A stretch of DNA of 47,935 nt from Bacteroidales bacterium (GTDB lineage: Bacteria; Bacteroidota; Bacteroidia; Bacteroidales; Bacteroidaceae), in the NCBI GenBank assembly GCA_004555425.1, contig SFID01000006.1:1-47935 (forward strand), in the 5' to 3' direction. Position numbers and translations under genes: made by a program. Under the pieces are notes generated by a model. That model made no database searches. It was not told the origin of the DNA and was given only the letters and a program-made list of their open reading frames with translations. Each line of letters begins with the position of its first letter. Position 1 is the stretch's first letter. Below are positions 36,101 through 43,146 of this stretch, one piece after another.

Positions 36101-37332
36101 GCGCGCGTGCCGTCCAGCCCCATCTGCTCAAACATCGGGGCGAGCCTGTCGAAGCCGCCTTGCGCCTTCATGTTGCCGAGGAAAGCGATTAGCGCGCCGT
36201 TGGCATCCTCTTTGAGCAGGCGCGAGAACTCCTTCACGTCCTTTCCGGCAAGGGCGGCAAACTTGGCGGGCTCCTGGTACATCTTCGTTATCAACTGCGA
36301 GAAGGCGGTGGCGGAGGTAGCGTCTTCCTGCATACTCTCGTCCAGCACGGCGGCAAAGCCCATGATTTGGGCTTGGGTCAGCCCCGCCTGCTTGCCCACG
36401 CCTGCCATGCGGGCGGTGAACTCTTCGAGGTAGCCTGCGCCTGCCGAAGAGTTCTGCGAGAGTTCGTTGATAACGGAGGCAGTGGCCAGCATCGCGCCTT
36501 TGAGGCCGAGGCGTTGGTCTTCCTCGAAGAGCATGGCCAGTTTACCCACGTTCTTTACCGCCCCAGCTCCGAGGTCGTCACCGAGGGCCACATTGATTTT
36601 GTCGGCGGCTTCGACAAAGTCAAGTATCTGTTCTTTGGAGGTGATGCCGAGTTTGCCCGCGTCCCCGGCCAGGGCATTGAGTTGTTCGCGGGATGTGCGC
36701 GTGTCCATCGCTTTGAGGCTTTCGTTGAGGGCGTTCACGTCCTCTGCGGCAAGCCCGGTGTACTTGCGTACCTGCGCCTTGGCTTCTTCGATGTCGGCGT
36801 AGTCGCTGACAGCCTGCTGGAGGATGGCGCGCACGCCGCTGACCACCTCGAAGAAAGCCTGCACGTTCATCACCAAGCCCATCCACTTGTTGCCCCATTC
36901 GGCCAAACGGTCGCTCCACGAAGACTGCTGCGTAGTGCGCAGTTCCTGGTTTACCCCGTCCAGCGCGTCCTTGGTTTCGCGGATGGCCTTGCTGAGGGTC
37001 TGCCACTCGGCAGAGCCACGCTGCACCTTGCCCGAGCTGAGTTCCTTTTGGAGCTCACGCAGGGTCTGTTTGAGCGTGTTGGGAGCGGATTTGTCAAGGT
37101 TTTTGAGCGCACGGGACATGGTTATTGCCCTGTTTTCCGTGCGTTCTATCTCTTTCTCCACCTTCTTGATTTCCTTGGAGTAAAGCGAAAAGGCGCGGGA
37201 ATCGCCCCGCTCCAGGGCTTCCTCACGCTTGGTCTTGAGCTGCTCCAACTTGGCTTTGAGTTCATTCAGTCGTTTCCGAGCCTGTTCGGAATTGACGATT
37301 AACTCAATGGTTTTTATCTCGGTACTGGTCAT
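33133..37332 (-). CDS. Phage tail tape measure protein
   Basis: The 1399-residue product has the layout of a tape measure protein, which sets tail length and passes through during DNA ejection. An N-terminal coiled coil (about 1-140, rich in Lys, Glu and Leu) precedes a TP901-type core domain (about 170-400). Several hydrophobic segments follow (about 495-620: SIIAITAAIVVYNATLKV; GLIAVALSTVIGLVLQFTGL). Long coiled-coil stretches cover about 630-1150. The C-terminal part has a Gly/Ala-rich hydrophobic region and the common tape-measure motif GGFTGGSDYRRRAGIVHQGE. By the usual proportionality, a tape of this length would suggest a long flexible tail, if one is made. The gene has its own promoter-like element upstream. 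Confidence 0.92.
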   Translation of the reverse strand: MTSTEIKTIELIVNSEQARKRLNELKAKLEQLKTKREEALERGDSRAFSLYSKEIKKVEKEIERTENRAITMSRALKNLDKSAPNTLKQTLRELQKELSSGKVQRGSAEWQTLSKAIRETKDALDGVNQELRTTQQSSWSDRLAEWGNKWMGLVMNVQAFFEVVSGVRAILQQAVSDYADIEEAKAQVRKYTGLAAEDVNALNESLKAMDTRTSREQLNALAGDAGKLGITSKEQILDFVEAADKINVALGDDLGAGAVKNVGKLAMLFEEDQRLGLKGAMLATASVINELSQNSSAGAGYLEEFTARMAGVGKQAGLTQAQIMGFAAVLDESMQEDATSATAFSQLITKMYQEPAKFAALAGKDVKEFSRLLKEDANGALIAFLGNMKAQGGFDRLAPMFEQMGLDGTRATSVLSSVADKLGNVEKMQRLATEAYSEAVSINNEFAVQNTTVQAGLDKAKKALQDMRAELGEKLMPVASKMVNFTTLFLKTLSALITWVQKHYKSIIAITAAIVVYNATLKVSVAWEALHNLHLKAKVANLWLAIKTTTLYKVAVQACALAQGLFTVAVTLFTKGIVAARIQFVLLTAAMAKNPIGLIAVALSTVIGLVLQFTGLLGDDTEAVEENTKALKGREKALQDCSEADKAANEKYTEEAKRIEKLQQIIHDNTRSIKERRWAIAELQKSVPDYHASLSNEGTLTERNTEAIKDYLVQLKKKALAEALYEKLKEAMSKKADADLAKQAWDNGVRIGEERLKKPEYQSRIEQEWGYTWKGGLRKYDVEKNPLYTEANNRLFHSLRRQEFWANEQKSAQDAIDTLMDYAKQQGVDTMLDNLMASGGNETDLNNPKGTTPTLPGKGKKTDPVKEARDNLEKEALARKLYQTLQYQQGLISRREYEEKLLAIEQDMVIKQRDLYQQGSKEWNELEEKRLDMVQRVRDQQAQWSMQDIARQEAEANAAAQREYLQGTLSEEQYQQRLDEIKLAHLRKRADYYTQFGDPEKAQEFTTQADAEDLRQQLARRKDFLQKAKALENEYFQKSLDEREQDELRLLDELVAAGVIAEEKKQEYITQIQDKYKKLRKDEKDRKDKEEGKKIENPLGNATGIASDFTDIFKKLESLQAKLKDGEQTWEDYAAVAVSALAFVSTALSSVAQLFSAQQQEEENAITRRYDNEIKKVGENSRKGKKLEEQKQKELAAVKNKYRKKQMALEIAQAVASTAMAAINAYASASKVSWILGPIAAAMAVAAGGIQIAAIKKQHAAESSGYYEGGFTGGSDYRRRAGIVHQGEFVASHRAVQNPNVLPFLRLIDHAQRNNTIASLSAADVSRAIAAPQATANAATATAAAPALQVVDTASGRTADAIARLNENLEAGIRASVSITGEDGFERQWNRYNKMKNRK

Positions 37333-37361
37333 AAATGAATGCGCTGCTTTAGGTTTCTAAC

Positions 37362-37369
37362 CAAAAGTA
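37362..37369 (-). promoter_or_regulatory. Candidate promoter of the tape-measure gene
   Basis: On the minus strand this reads TACTTTTG, a TAnnTTTG -7 match, 30 bp before the start codon. A TTTTC lies about 19 bp further upstream. It suggests that the tail genes downstream form a separate transcription unit from the connectors. Confidence 0.5.
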
Positions 37370-37456
37370 GTGCGTTCATTCGGGGCTGGAAAAGACAAAA
37401 AAAGCTATTCACAAATTTACCAGTGTTTGGAGGGCCGTTAAAAGACGAAAAATGCG

Positions 37457-37464
37457 TAACTTTG
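37457..37464 (+). promoter_or_regulatory. Candidate promoter of the 71-residue membrane protein
   Basis: TAACTTTG matches TAnnTTTG and lies 22 bp before the ATG. No clear -33 element is seen at the standard spacing. Confidence 0.5.
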
Positions 37465-37486
37465 CAAATAAAAGCGCAATAAAAAT

Positions 37487-37702
37487 ATGGCAATAGTTGT
37501 TATTTTAATCGGATTAGCTGTAAGTATCGTGATATTGTATGCTCATTACTCTGCTTATAAATCCGATGGTAAAGAGATAAATAAACTAACTCCGGGTAAA
37601 ATCCTATTCTGGATTATATTGGGACAAATATTTGCGTGGGGATGCTTGGCAAATATTTTAGACCCATCTTTTTCTGACTTATCAAAAATTGGGGGAAGAT
37701 AA
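37487..37702 (+). CDS. Small two-helix membrane protein
   Basis: The 71-residue product has two hydrophobic segments (about residues 2-22 and 40-58) separated by a charged loop (YKSDGKEINKL). I do not recognise a family. It is oriented against the phage genes and lies between the tape-measure gene and ardA. It has its own promoter-like element upstream and a terminator downstream, as is typical of a cargo (moron) gene in a prophage. The base composition is clearly more AT-rich than the surrounding phage genes, which suggests separate acquisition. Function is unknown; a role in host defence or superinfection exclusion would be speculation. Confidence 0.6.
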   Translation: MAIVVILIGLAVSIVILYAHYSAYKSDGKEINKLTPGKILFWIILGQIFAWGCLANILDPSFSDLSKIGGR

Positions 37703-37760
37703 GATTATACTTCTACATTTTATTGGAAATTATTACTGTCCGCTAAACAGCAATAAAAAA

Positions 37761-37782
37761 GCATCCCTCCTTCGAGAGATGC
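37761..37782. terminator. Bidirectional terminator between the small membrane gene and ardA
   Basis: GCATCCCTC and GAGAGATGC form a 9-bp stem (one C-A mismatch on this strand) with loop CTTC. It is flanked by AAAAAA on the left and by CTTTATT on the right, so it can terminate transcripts from both sides. Both neighbouring genes converge on it. Confidence 0.8.
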
Positions 37783-37804
37783 CTTTATTGTCTTGGTGTG
37801 GCGT

Positions 37805-38380
37805 TCAGATGCGGTTGCAGAAAACGTGGCCGTCATTGAAGTCGTAGTCGCTCATGAAGAGGTCGCGTGCAAAGCGTTCATAGTCGAAGTAGTCGCCGAG
37901 GAAACCGCGCACTTCATCATAGTAGCACTCCTCCACAATGTAGCGGGCAAAGCTCTCCTCGTCCTCGAACTTGCCTTGGTACATATCGCTCACCCTTTCC
38001 CAAGTGAGGTCGTCGTCCCAGCCGCGCAGTTCCACATAGGCATCGAAAACCTCGCGGTCGTTGTCCGAAAGTTCGATATAGACACTGAGTTTTTCCCAGT
38101 CCTTGCGGCTCATGCTTTCTGCATAAAGTTCGCGGGGGAAGTTCTCGTAGTCCTGGAACATAAACTCGGGGTCTTCCTCATCGTGATGGAGCAGGCGGCA
38201 GAAGTCCATGAAGTCGTCGTAGTCGTCAAAGGTTTCAAGGTCCACCCACATTCCGTCCAGCGAGCCGCCGCAGTACTTGCCGTAAGTCCCTACATAAAGG
38301 GCGGGGTGTCCGCTGTGGAAGTCGTATTCGTGGATTTCCTTTTCTTCTTGCAGTTGTTTCAAAAGTTCTTCGTTGAGCAT
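37805..38380 (-). CDS. ardA: Antirestriction protein ArdA
   Basis: The 191-residue, strongly acidic product matches ArdA. Landmarks are ALYVGTYGKYCGGSLDGMWV, a DLETF box, EEDPEFMFQDYENFP and DLTWERVSDMYQGKF. ArdA proteins mimic bent B-form DNA and block type I restriction enzymes, protecting incoming mobile DNA. The start is at 38380; an upstream in-frame extension would cover the leader, which is not conserved as protein. The mRNA leader contains a hairpin, CTCCGC-TGCT-GCGGAG at 38409-38424. A degenerate inverted copy of this gene lies directly upstream on the other strand. The gene interrupts the phage block between connector and tape-measure genes. Confidence 0.88.
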   Translation of the reverse strand: MLNEELLKQLQEEKEIHEYDFHSGHPALYVGTYGKYCGGSLDGMWVDLETFDDYDDFMDFCRLLHHDEEDPEFMFQDYENFPRELYAESMSRKDWEKLSVYIELSDNDREVFDAYVELRGWDDDLTWERVSDMYQGKFEDEESFARYIVEECYYDEVRGFLGDYFDYERFARDLFMSDYDFNDGHVFCNRI

Positions 38381-38556
38381 AATTTTTAAGAGTTTTGATG
38401 TGAGAAAATCTCCGCTGCTGCGGAGGTGAATTTTACACTGCCAAGAAGAGGGAGGAACAGGGGGAAAGCCCGCAAGGGAGGGTCTGCCATTTTTCCAGCC
38501 CCGGCCTTGAAAAGTTTTACCGCAGGGAAAAGTTTTTGGAAAAATTGCGGAAACCC

Positions 38557-38585
38557 TTGCAGGCTTCCCCTCCTCCCTACCTTTG
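38557..38585 (+). promoter_or_regulatory. Promoter of the ardA pseudogene copy
   Basis: TTG at 38557-38559 and TACCTTTG at 38578-38585, 18 bp apart, fit the Bacteroidetes consensus. The region aligns with the leader of the intact ardA, whose corresponding -7 area is a weaker match (TTCTTGGCAG). The stronger promoter is therefore in front of the broken copy. Confidence 0.6.
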
Positions 38586-38636
38586 CAGCGTAAAAACACC
38601 GATTTCCGCAGTAGCGGGAGATTGTATCAAAACTCG

Positions 38637-39130
38637 GTGCTCCACGAAGGACTGGCAACTGCGGAAAAGGAACACCACAGACTTCCACGGCGGGCATCCC
38701 GGCCGTAGGGACTTACAGAGAGGCAAGAACTTTGGAGGCCCGGGAATGTGGGCGGGCCTTGAAACCTGACTACGGCGACTGGACGCAGCCACCTGTCACG
38801 ATGAGGAAGACGCATCAGCAGTTCCGGGACTGCGGGGACTTCCCCTGCTTCCCCAAAAAGAAAGTATGGGCCGTGAGGACCGGACAAGAAAAACGCCGCC
38901 CCCTCGGACTTGGAGGACGGCAGCGGGTAGTGCCTACGTGGATCTGCACGGCAGACAGCAGCACTTGGGAGGAGGTGTCCCGAGAAAAAGGCAAGTGGAA
39001 AAGAGGATGGAGAGGGCTTTGCCATTGTGGAGGAGTGCGTGATGAAGTCCACGGCAGGCGGATGCTCCGGCCATGAACGCTGCGACCTCTGCGACTACGA
39101 GTTCAACGATGGCCACGTGCACCGCATCAG
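38637..39130 (+). pseudogene. Decayed inverted duplicate of ardA
   Basis: Read on the plus strand, this stretch aligns with the coding strand of the intact ardA. GACTTCCACGGCGGGCATCCC (quoted in part), GTAGGGACTTAC, GGAATGTGGG.GG.CCTTGAAACC, CACGATGAGGAAGAC, GGACTTCCCC, GCTTTGCC, ATTGTGGAGGAGTGC, GATGAAGT, CGACCTCT and CGACTACGAGTTCAACGATG occur in the same order. The start position reads GTG. An in-frame stop follows after 22 codons and several indels shift the frame, and the middle part is shortened (about 490 bp against 576). The leader hairpin CCGC/GCGG is also conserved upstream (38605-38619). The C-terminal piece survives as a frame encoding DYEFNDGHV, close to DYDFNDGHV of ArdA. Confidence 0.8.
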
Positions 39131-39285
39131 CCACACCAAGACAAGAAAGAGAAAGGCATCTCCCGAAAGAGGGGTGCGGCCGCTGCATACAGCCCCCGCG
39201 TTAGGGATTGTTAGTCCCGAATGGGATTAAGACCTTGGCTTAACGCGCAGCGCCAAAGCCCGACCCGAAGGGAAACGCCCAAATA
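39131..39285. other. Non-coding spacer with nested dyads
   Basis: GCGTTA at 39198-39203 pairs with TTAACGC at 39240-39246 around an inner stem GGGATT/AGTCCC (39204-39218). This could form a branched hairpin that ends the transcript from the pseudogene side or from the connector operon. There is no U-tract, so termination is uncertain. Confidence 0.4.
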
Positions 39286-39720
39286 TCATCCCCTCTCCCG
39301 ATGCTCCAAATTGTCGAACAAGCCCGCGAACTCCTCTCCAATCACGTCCGCCAGTTTGTCTTTAAGCACCATCACGCTGATGTACCACGACTTGTTGAAC
39401 CACGGTCGCCGTTGCCTGGGCTTTCCCAAATGATGCTCCAAGCGATAGGCCGGGTCAAGAAACGGCAGGTTGCCGCCATTGTCCCTGCGGTAGCCGTTGC
39501 CCACGCCCAAGTCCACGTAGATGCCGTATTCGAGGTATTGGAAGGCCAAAGAGCCGCCCGCCTCTCCGATGGAGAAATGTCCTTTCTTCACCGAACCGCG
39601 CAGATACCCCGTGTCGTGAACCCCCAGCACATCGAGGCGGTCTCGCCAAATCTCCACCATTTTGTCAAACCAGCCTTGGGAGTATTCCCTTATGCTGTCG
39701 GTTCTTCTGTTGTCAGCCAT
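39286..39720 (-). CDS. HK97 gp10-like phage head-tail/neck protein
   Basis: The 144-residue product resembles the gp10/virion-morphogenesis type proteins of Bacteroidales prophages. It shows GVHDTGYLRGSV, then FQYLEYGIYVDLGVG, and the C-terminal RPWFNKSWYISVMVLKDKLA. Such proteins close the tail end that joins the head. I chose the start at 39720 (MADNRRTDSI); upstream codons overlap the previous gene in another frame. It overlaps the preceding gene by 31 bp. Confidence 0.7.
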   Translation of the reverse strand: MADNRRTDSIREYSQGWFDKMVEIWRDRLDVLGVHDTGYLRGSVKKGHFSIGEAGGSLAFQYLEYGIYVDLGVGNGYRRDNGGNLPFLDPAYRLEHHLGKPRQRRPWFNKSWYISVMVLKDKLADVIGEEFAGLFDNLEHRERG

Positions 39721-40208
39721 TCGTCCGCATTGAATTGTAAGTCCGTAGGTTCGTCCAAGGCAAGTAGGAAGTAAAGCCCGGTGCATCCGTTGAGGAACTG
39801 CCCGCCGAGCTCGCGGCTGCGTATCTCGTCCACGGCGAGATAGCAGAGTTCCGACTGCAAGCGTGCTTCATCCACGATGAAGCGCGAGTGCATTTGTCGG
39901 AAGAGTTCGCGGCACAGGGCGAGGCGGTCTCGGTAGTCGTCCTCGCGGCGCGTGTCGTAGCGTGCGAGGACAAAGACCGTAAAGACCCTGCGCTTGAACC
40001 AAGCCCCGCCGTGTCGCACGGTGCTCTCCTCGCAGATGTCAGAGAGGCAGACGAAGGCGCGTGCCGTGCGCATTCGTGCCAGTACGCCCTCCAGGAAGCC
40101 GATGCCCGAGCAGGAGCAAGGGACGAAGCCCTGCTCCGTGGCAAGTCGGTTGTGGCGTACCATATTATATATATAGGTGTGGAAGTCGAAGAATTGCTTG
40201 GTGTCCAT
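39690..40208 (-). CDS. Phage tail-completion-like protein, conserved in Bacteroidales prophages
   Basis: The 172-residue product has no motif of known function. Its size and position between a connector-type gene and the gp10-like gene fit a tail completion or terminator protein. Visible features are a Cys-containing segment FVPCSCSGIGFLEGV and the C-terminal LGGQFLNGCTGLYFLLALDE. The start at 40208 (MDTKQFFDFHTYIYN) follows a 31-bp gap from the upstream gene. Confidence 0.55.
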   Translation of the reverse strand: MDTKQFFDFHTYIYNMVRHNRLATEQGFVPCSCSGIGFLEGVLARMRTARAFVCLSDICEESTVRHGGAWFKRRVFTVFVLARYDTRREDDYRDRLALCRELFRQMHSRFIVDEARLQSELCYLAVDEIRSRELGGQFLNGCTGLYFLLALDEPTDLQFNADEWLTTEEPTA

Positions 40209-40239
40209 AACCCTATTTTCCCGTAAATACCATTTACTC

Positions 40240-40983
40240 CTATTTCTTGTAAATCCGCTCCAGTTCCTTGGCCTCGCGCGCCTTGGCGTTGAGTTCCGCC
40301 AAGGCCGTCCATGTATCGACATTGAGCACCCCATGCTCCTTGGTCACGTCCCCCGCAGTGAGGGCGCGTATTTGCGCCAGCATCACCTCGCGGAGGTCGG
40401 GCATTCCGTCCTCCGCAGGCGCGGGGCGGTAGAGGTCGGGATAGAGGCGGGCAAAGAGCATCTTCAAGCCCGTCAGCCAGTGGATGATGAGGTAGCGGAA
40501 CACCTTGGGCTGCGCTTCGCGCGTCAGTCCGGGGTACAGCAGGCGTGCCATGGGGAACAGCAGGCGGTCGTCCGGCTGCTGCAAGTACCGTTGCATATAG
40601 TTCTCTATTTGCAGGTACTCCCCGAACGGCACGCCATGCAGTTCTGCGTCCACAGCCTGCACGCCCCGCCACCGCTCCGGGCGTTGGGGGATGGGCGGTG
40701 GTTCGTGGATGAAGTCCAAGGCCATCGCGCCGAGGACGACATCACGCCGCGAGAGCGGACATAGCTTGCCGCCCTTGCGCACAATGAGGCGGTCGCCCTC
40801 GGTGCGCACCACGCCCAGCCCGGCAAAGCGCAGGAAGGCATAGACTTCCACGCGGTCGGGCGGAATGCCCTCAGCCAACTGCCGCAGGATAAAGAGCAAC
40901 TGCGGCTCGGTCAGTTCGTGCCACGCAGTGGGCACGCTGACTTCGAGTTTATCCGAAGAAGAAGCAGGGGTCGTTCTTGCCAT
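40240..40983 (-). CDS. Hypothetical phage structural/connector protein
   Basis: The 247-residue product is alpha-helical with the segment WHELTEPQLLFILRQLAEGI near the N-terminus and a basic, Ala/Glu-rich C-terminal helix. I do not recognise a family of known function. It overlaps the preceding gene by 35 bp and belongs to the same tightly packed minus-strand operon, so a role in the particle is likely. Confidence 0.55.
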   Translation of the reverse strand: MARTTPASSSDKLEVSVPTAWHELTEPQLLFILRQLAEGIPPDRVEVYAFLRFAGLGVVRTEGDRLIVRKGGKLCPLSRRDVVLGAMALDFIHEPPPIPQRPERWRGVQAVDAELHGVPFGEYLQIENYMQRYLQQPDDRLLFPMARLLYPGLTREAQPKVFRYLIIHWLTGLKMLFARLYPDLYRPAPAEDGMPDLREVMLAQIRALTAGDVTKEHGVLNVDTWTALAELNAKAREAKELERIYKK

Positions 40984-41770
40984 TTTCGTAAGGTGTGAAG
41001 TGGTCAGCTTGGAACTTGGTGCTGCCGTTGTATTCCGGCAGTTCGGTGGCGCGTAGGTTGAGGAACTCCTGCAAGCGCGTGGTGAGGGCGCGGACGGAGT
41101 CCCTGCGCCCCGTGATGAGCGCGCTCATGAGGCGGCGGCAGTGCTCGCGCAGGATGATGCGGGCATCGCCCGTGGTGTCCGTGCGGTCGTATTCGTCCTG
41201 GTGCTGCAAGAGCCAGTGCGCCTGTTCGGCCGAAACGATGCGTGCCGTTTCGTAGTGAGCCGCCTCGATCTGCGGCAGCAGTGCGAGGAACTCACGAAGA
41301 AAGACGGGACGGCCCTCGGGGGTCGTCACGCCGTAGCGGCGGCAGAGCATCGGACACCACAGCAGCGTGGAGCGCAGGCGGCGGCACTCGTCAGACGTGC
41401 GCCACGCCTCCGTTTCGCAGAGCGCGAAGAGCAGCAGGTCGCGTGCATCATCCTTCTCCTCGCGCAACCGCTCCTGCAAAGCGGCCACACGGTCGCGGCT
41501 GGCAGGGGCAAGGTTGCTGTTGCTCACCACGGCAAAGCCGTTGTCGGTGAGCACAAGGTCGAGGTGAGGTAGGGCGCGGTGTGCAGCGTTGCGGTAGATG
41601 TAGGCTTCGACTTTCGCGGTATCGGGGAAGTCGTGAGGCACTTTCATTGCGTGATAGACGGTATCATGGAATGCCTCCATATAAGGCAGGATGGCCTCGT
41701 AAGTGCGGCTTTCCGCATCGCGGAAGGCAGGCACGTATTGCTCGAAGGCAGTTTGGCTGAGAGTAATCAT
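40949..41770 (-). CDS. DUF6712-like phage protein
   Basis: The 273-residue product resembles the DUF6712 proteins of Bacteroidales prophages in length and in the segment AVVSNSNLAPASRDRVAAL followed by an Arg/Glu-rich helix. The family has no established function; its usual place next to portal and connector genes suggests a head-tail adaptor. It overlaps the portal-like gene by 4 bp, which suggests coupled translation. Confidence 0.6.
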   Translation of the reverse strand: MITLSQTAFEQYVPAFRDAESRTYEAILPYMEAFHDTVYHAMKVPHDFPDTAKVEAYIYRNAAHRALPHLDLVLTDNGFAVVSNSNLAPASRDRVAALQERLREEKDDARDLLLFALCETEAWRTSDECRRLRSTLLWCPMLCRRYGVTTPEGRPVFLREFLALLPQIEAAHYETARIVSAEQAHWLLQHQDEYDRTDTTGDARIILREHCRRLMSALITGRRDSVRALTTRLQEFLNLRATELPEYNGSTKFQADHFTPYENGKNDPCFFFG

Positions 41771-43146
41771 GACTTGTCGCTTTGGTTAGGATTGATACGC
41801 TTGGCATCCGTGTGCTCGTCCAAGGTGGTGAGCATAATCATGGGCACGGCGGGGCGTACATCGTCCCAGCCGTTGAACTCGCAGACCAACTCCAACGGAC
41901 GCAGGAGGAGGTCGTGGAACGCCCCTTCGAGCGCCTGTTTGATGGTAAACAACTCGCGTTTGTCAGACCCCGAGTTGTTGCTCTGGCTTTTGCCCGGCAC
42001 AGCCCCGACAAGGTTCGGGTGCGTGTTGTCGGCGTAGCACAAAGTGTTCGCGGCCACGTTGATGTCGTCCGCGTAGTCGCCGCCCTCCTTGCTGCCCTCG
42101 ATGTTGACCACCCGGATGTCGCGGATTTCGTGGCCAAGCGGGTCCACGTAGTAACCCGTAATCCACGCCTTTCCCGAATTGTGGACTCCGGCGACAAAGT
42201 CGCGGATGTTCTCCTTTTCGCGCTTTATCCGTTCCTTGATTTTCAAAGGATCGGTAATGCGCTCCTCGTCCACAATCTTCTGCCAATACTTGTGTTCCAC
42301 CTCCACCTGGTACTTGACGCTGGCATGGTTGCGAATTTTCGCAATCTTGGCAGCGGAAATAAGTCGTTTTTCAAAGTACGACCCGCCGCGAAACATGGCG
42401 GCGTAGTACGGCGTGGGGTAATACTGACAGCCCACCGTGGGAAAGCGGAGCAGGATAGCGAACTTGCGGATGGGTGTGCGCACGAAGCAACGCCCGTCCT
42501 CGCCGGGCTCTCGCCCCATCTTGACCATGAGGTCGCCGATGGGGTCGTCCTCGCGCAGCAGGGGGATGCGTTCCACCTCATCCTTCTGCAAGCCCGCCTT
42601 TTTCCAGTTGGCGTAATAGACGTAGCGGATGCGCCCGAACTTGTCCGCCTTGGCCAGGCGACAAAAGCAAGCGTCCTTGTGTACAAGGCGATTGATTTGC
42701 GAGCCGTCCTTGGAGAGGATAATCACCGACACGGCAAGGAAGAAATACTTGCAATCGGTGACCTGCTCCAAGAAGAAGGTGCGGAGCGAAGAACGCCGTG
42801 CGAAGCGCAGCGCGTCCGCGTGGGCGGTGGGCTGGCCGTCCGCGTCCTGCAAGGCAGGCCCTGCGCCGTAGCAAGTCAAGACATTGAAGAACTTGTTTTG
42901 GGCGGTAACCTCGTCCGCCCCCACAAGGTCGGCAATCTTGAACGGCAGCAGGTTGTTGAAGCCCCAGGGGGCGAACAACTCCTTGGGCCTGCCCGGCACG
43001 GGACGGTATTGCATACGGTAGTCGTCGAAGATGCCCGTGGTGTCCTCCACGGTAGCCATGACGGCTTGCACGCCGTTCGTGCCGAGGTCGAGGATTTCGG
43101 GCTGGAGCAGCGTATGGTCAATGTGGGAAGGTTTCTGTCGGCTCAT
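41767..43146 (-). CDS. Phage portal-like protein
   Basis: The 459-residue product has the length of a portal protein. Near the C-terminus it carries the region NTHPNLVGAVPGKSQSNNSG followed by DKRELFTIKQALEGAFHDLL, which resembles the conserved C-terminal part of Bacteroidales portal proteins as I recall it. A portal forms the dodecameric DNA channel at a capsid vertex. It lies between the tail-fibre gene and the DUF6712-like gene with 4-bp overlaps on both sides. No terminase or capsid gene is next to it, which is unusual. An alternative is another ring-forming adaptor. Confidence 0.5.
   Translation of the reverse strand: MSRQKPSHIDHTLLQPEILDLGTNGVQAVMATVEDTTGIFDDYRMQYRPVPGRPKELFAPWGFNNLLPFKIADLVGADEVTAQNKFFNVLTCYGAGPALQDADGQPTAHADALRFARRSSLRTFFLEQVTDCKYFFLAVSVIILSKDGSQINRLVHKDACFCRLAKADKFGRIRYVYYANWKKAGLQKDEVERIPLLREDDPIGDLMVKMGREPGEDGRCFVRTPIRKFAILLRFPTVGCQYYPTPYYAAMFRGGSYFEKRLISAAKIAKIRNHASVKYQVEVEHKYWQKIVDEERITDPLKIKERIKREKENIRDFVAGVHNSGKAWITGYYVDPLGHEIRDIRVVNIEGSKEGGDYADDINVAANTLCYADNTHPNLVGAVPGKSQSNNSGSDKRELFTIKQALEGAFHDLLLRPLELVCEFNGWDDVRPAVPMIMLTTLDEHTDAKRINPNQSDKS

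Noticed and set aside
38381..38599. N-terminal extension of ArdA
   Set aside because: It covers the leader and hairpin. The pseudogene copy aligns there as non-coding DNA with its own promoter.
38732..39230. Short plus-strand open frames (114 and 67 residues) as new genes
   Set aside because: They fall within the decayed ardA copy. Their ArdA-like piece (DYEFNDGHV) is in only one of the frames.
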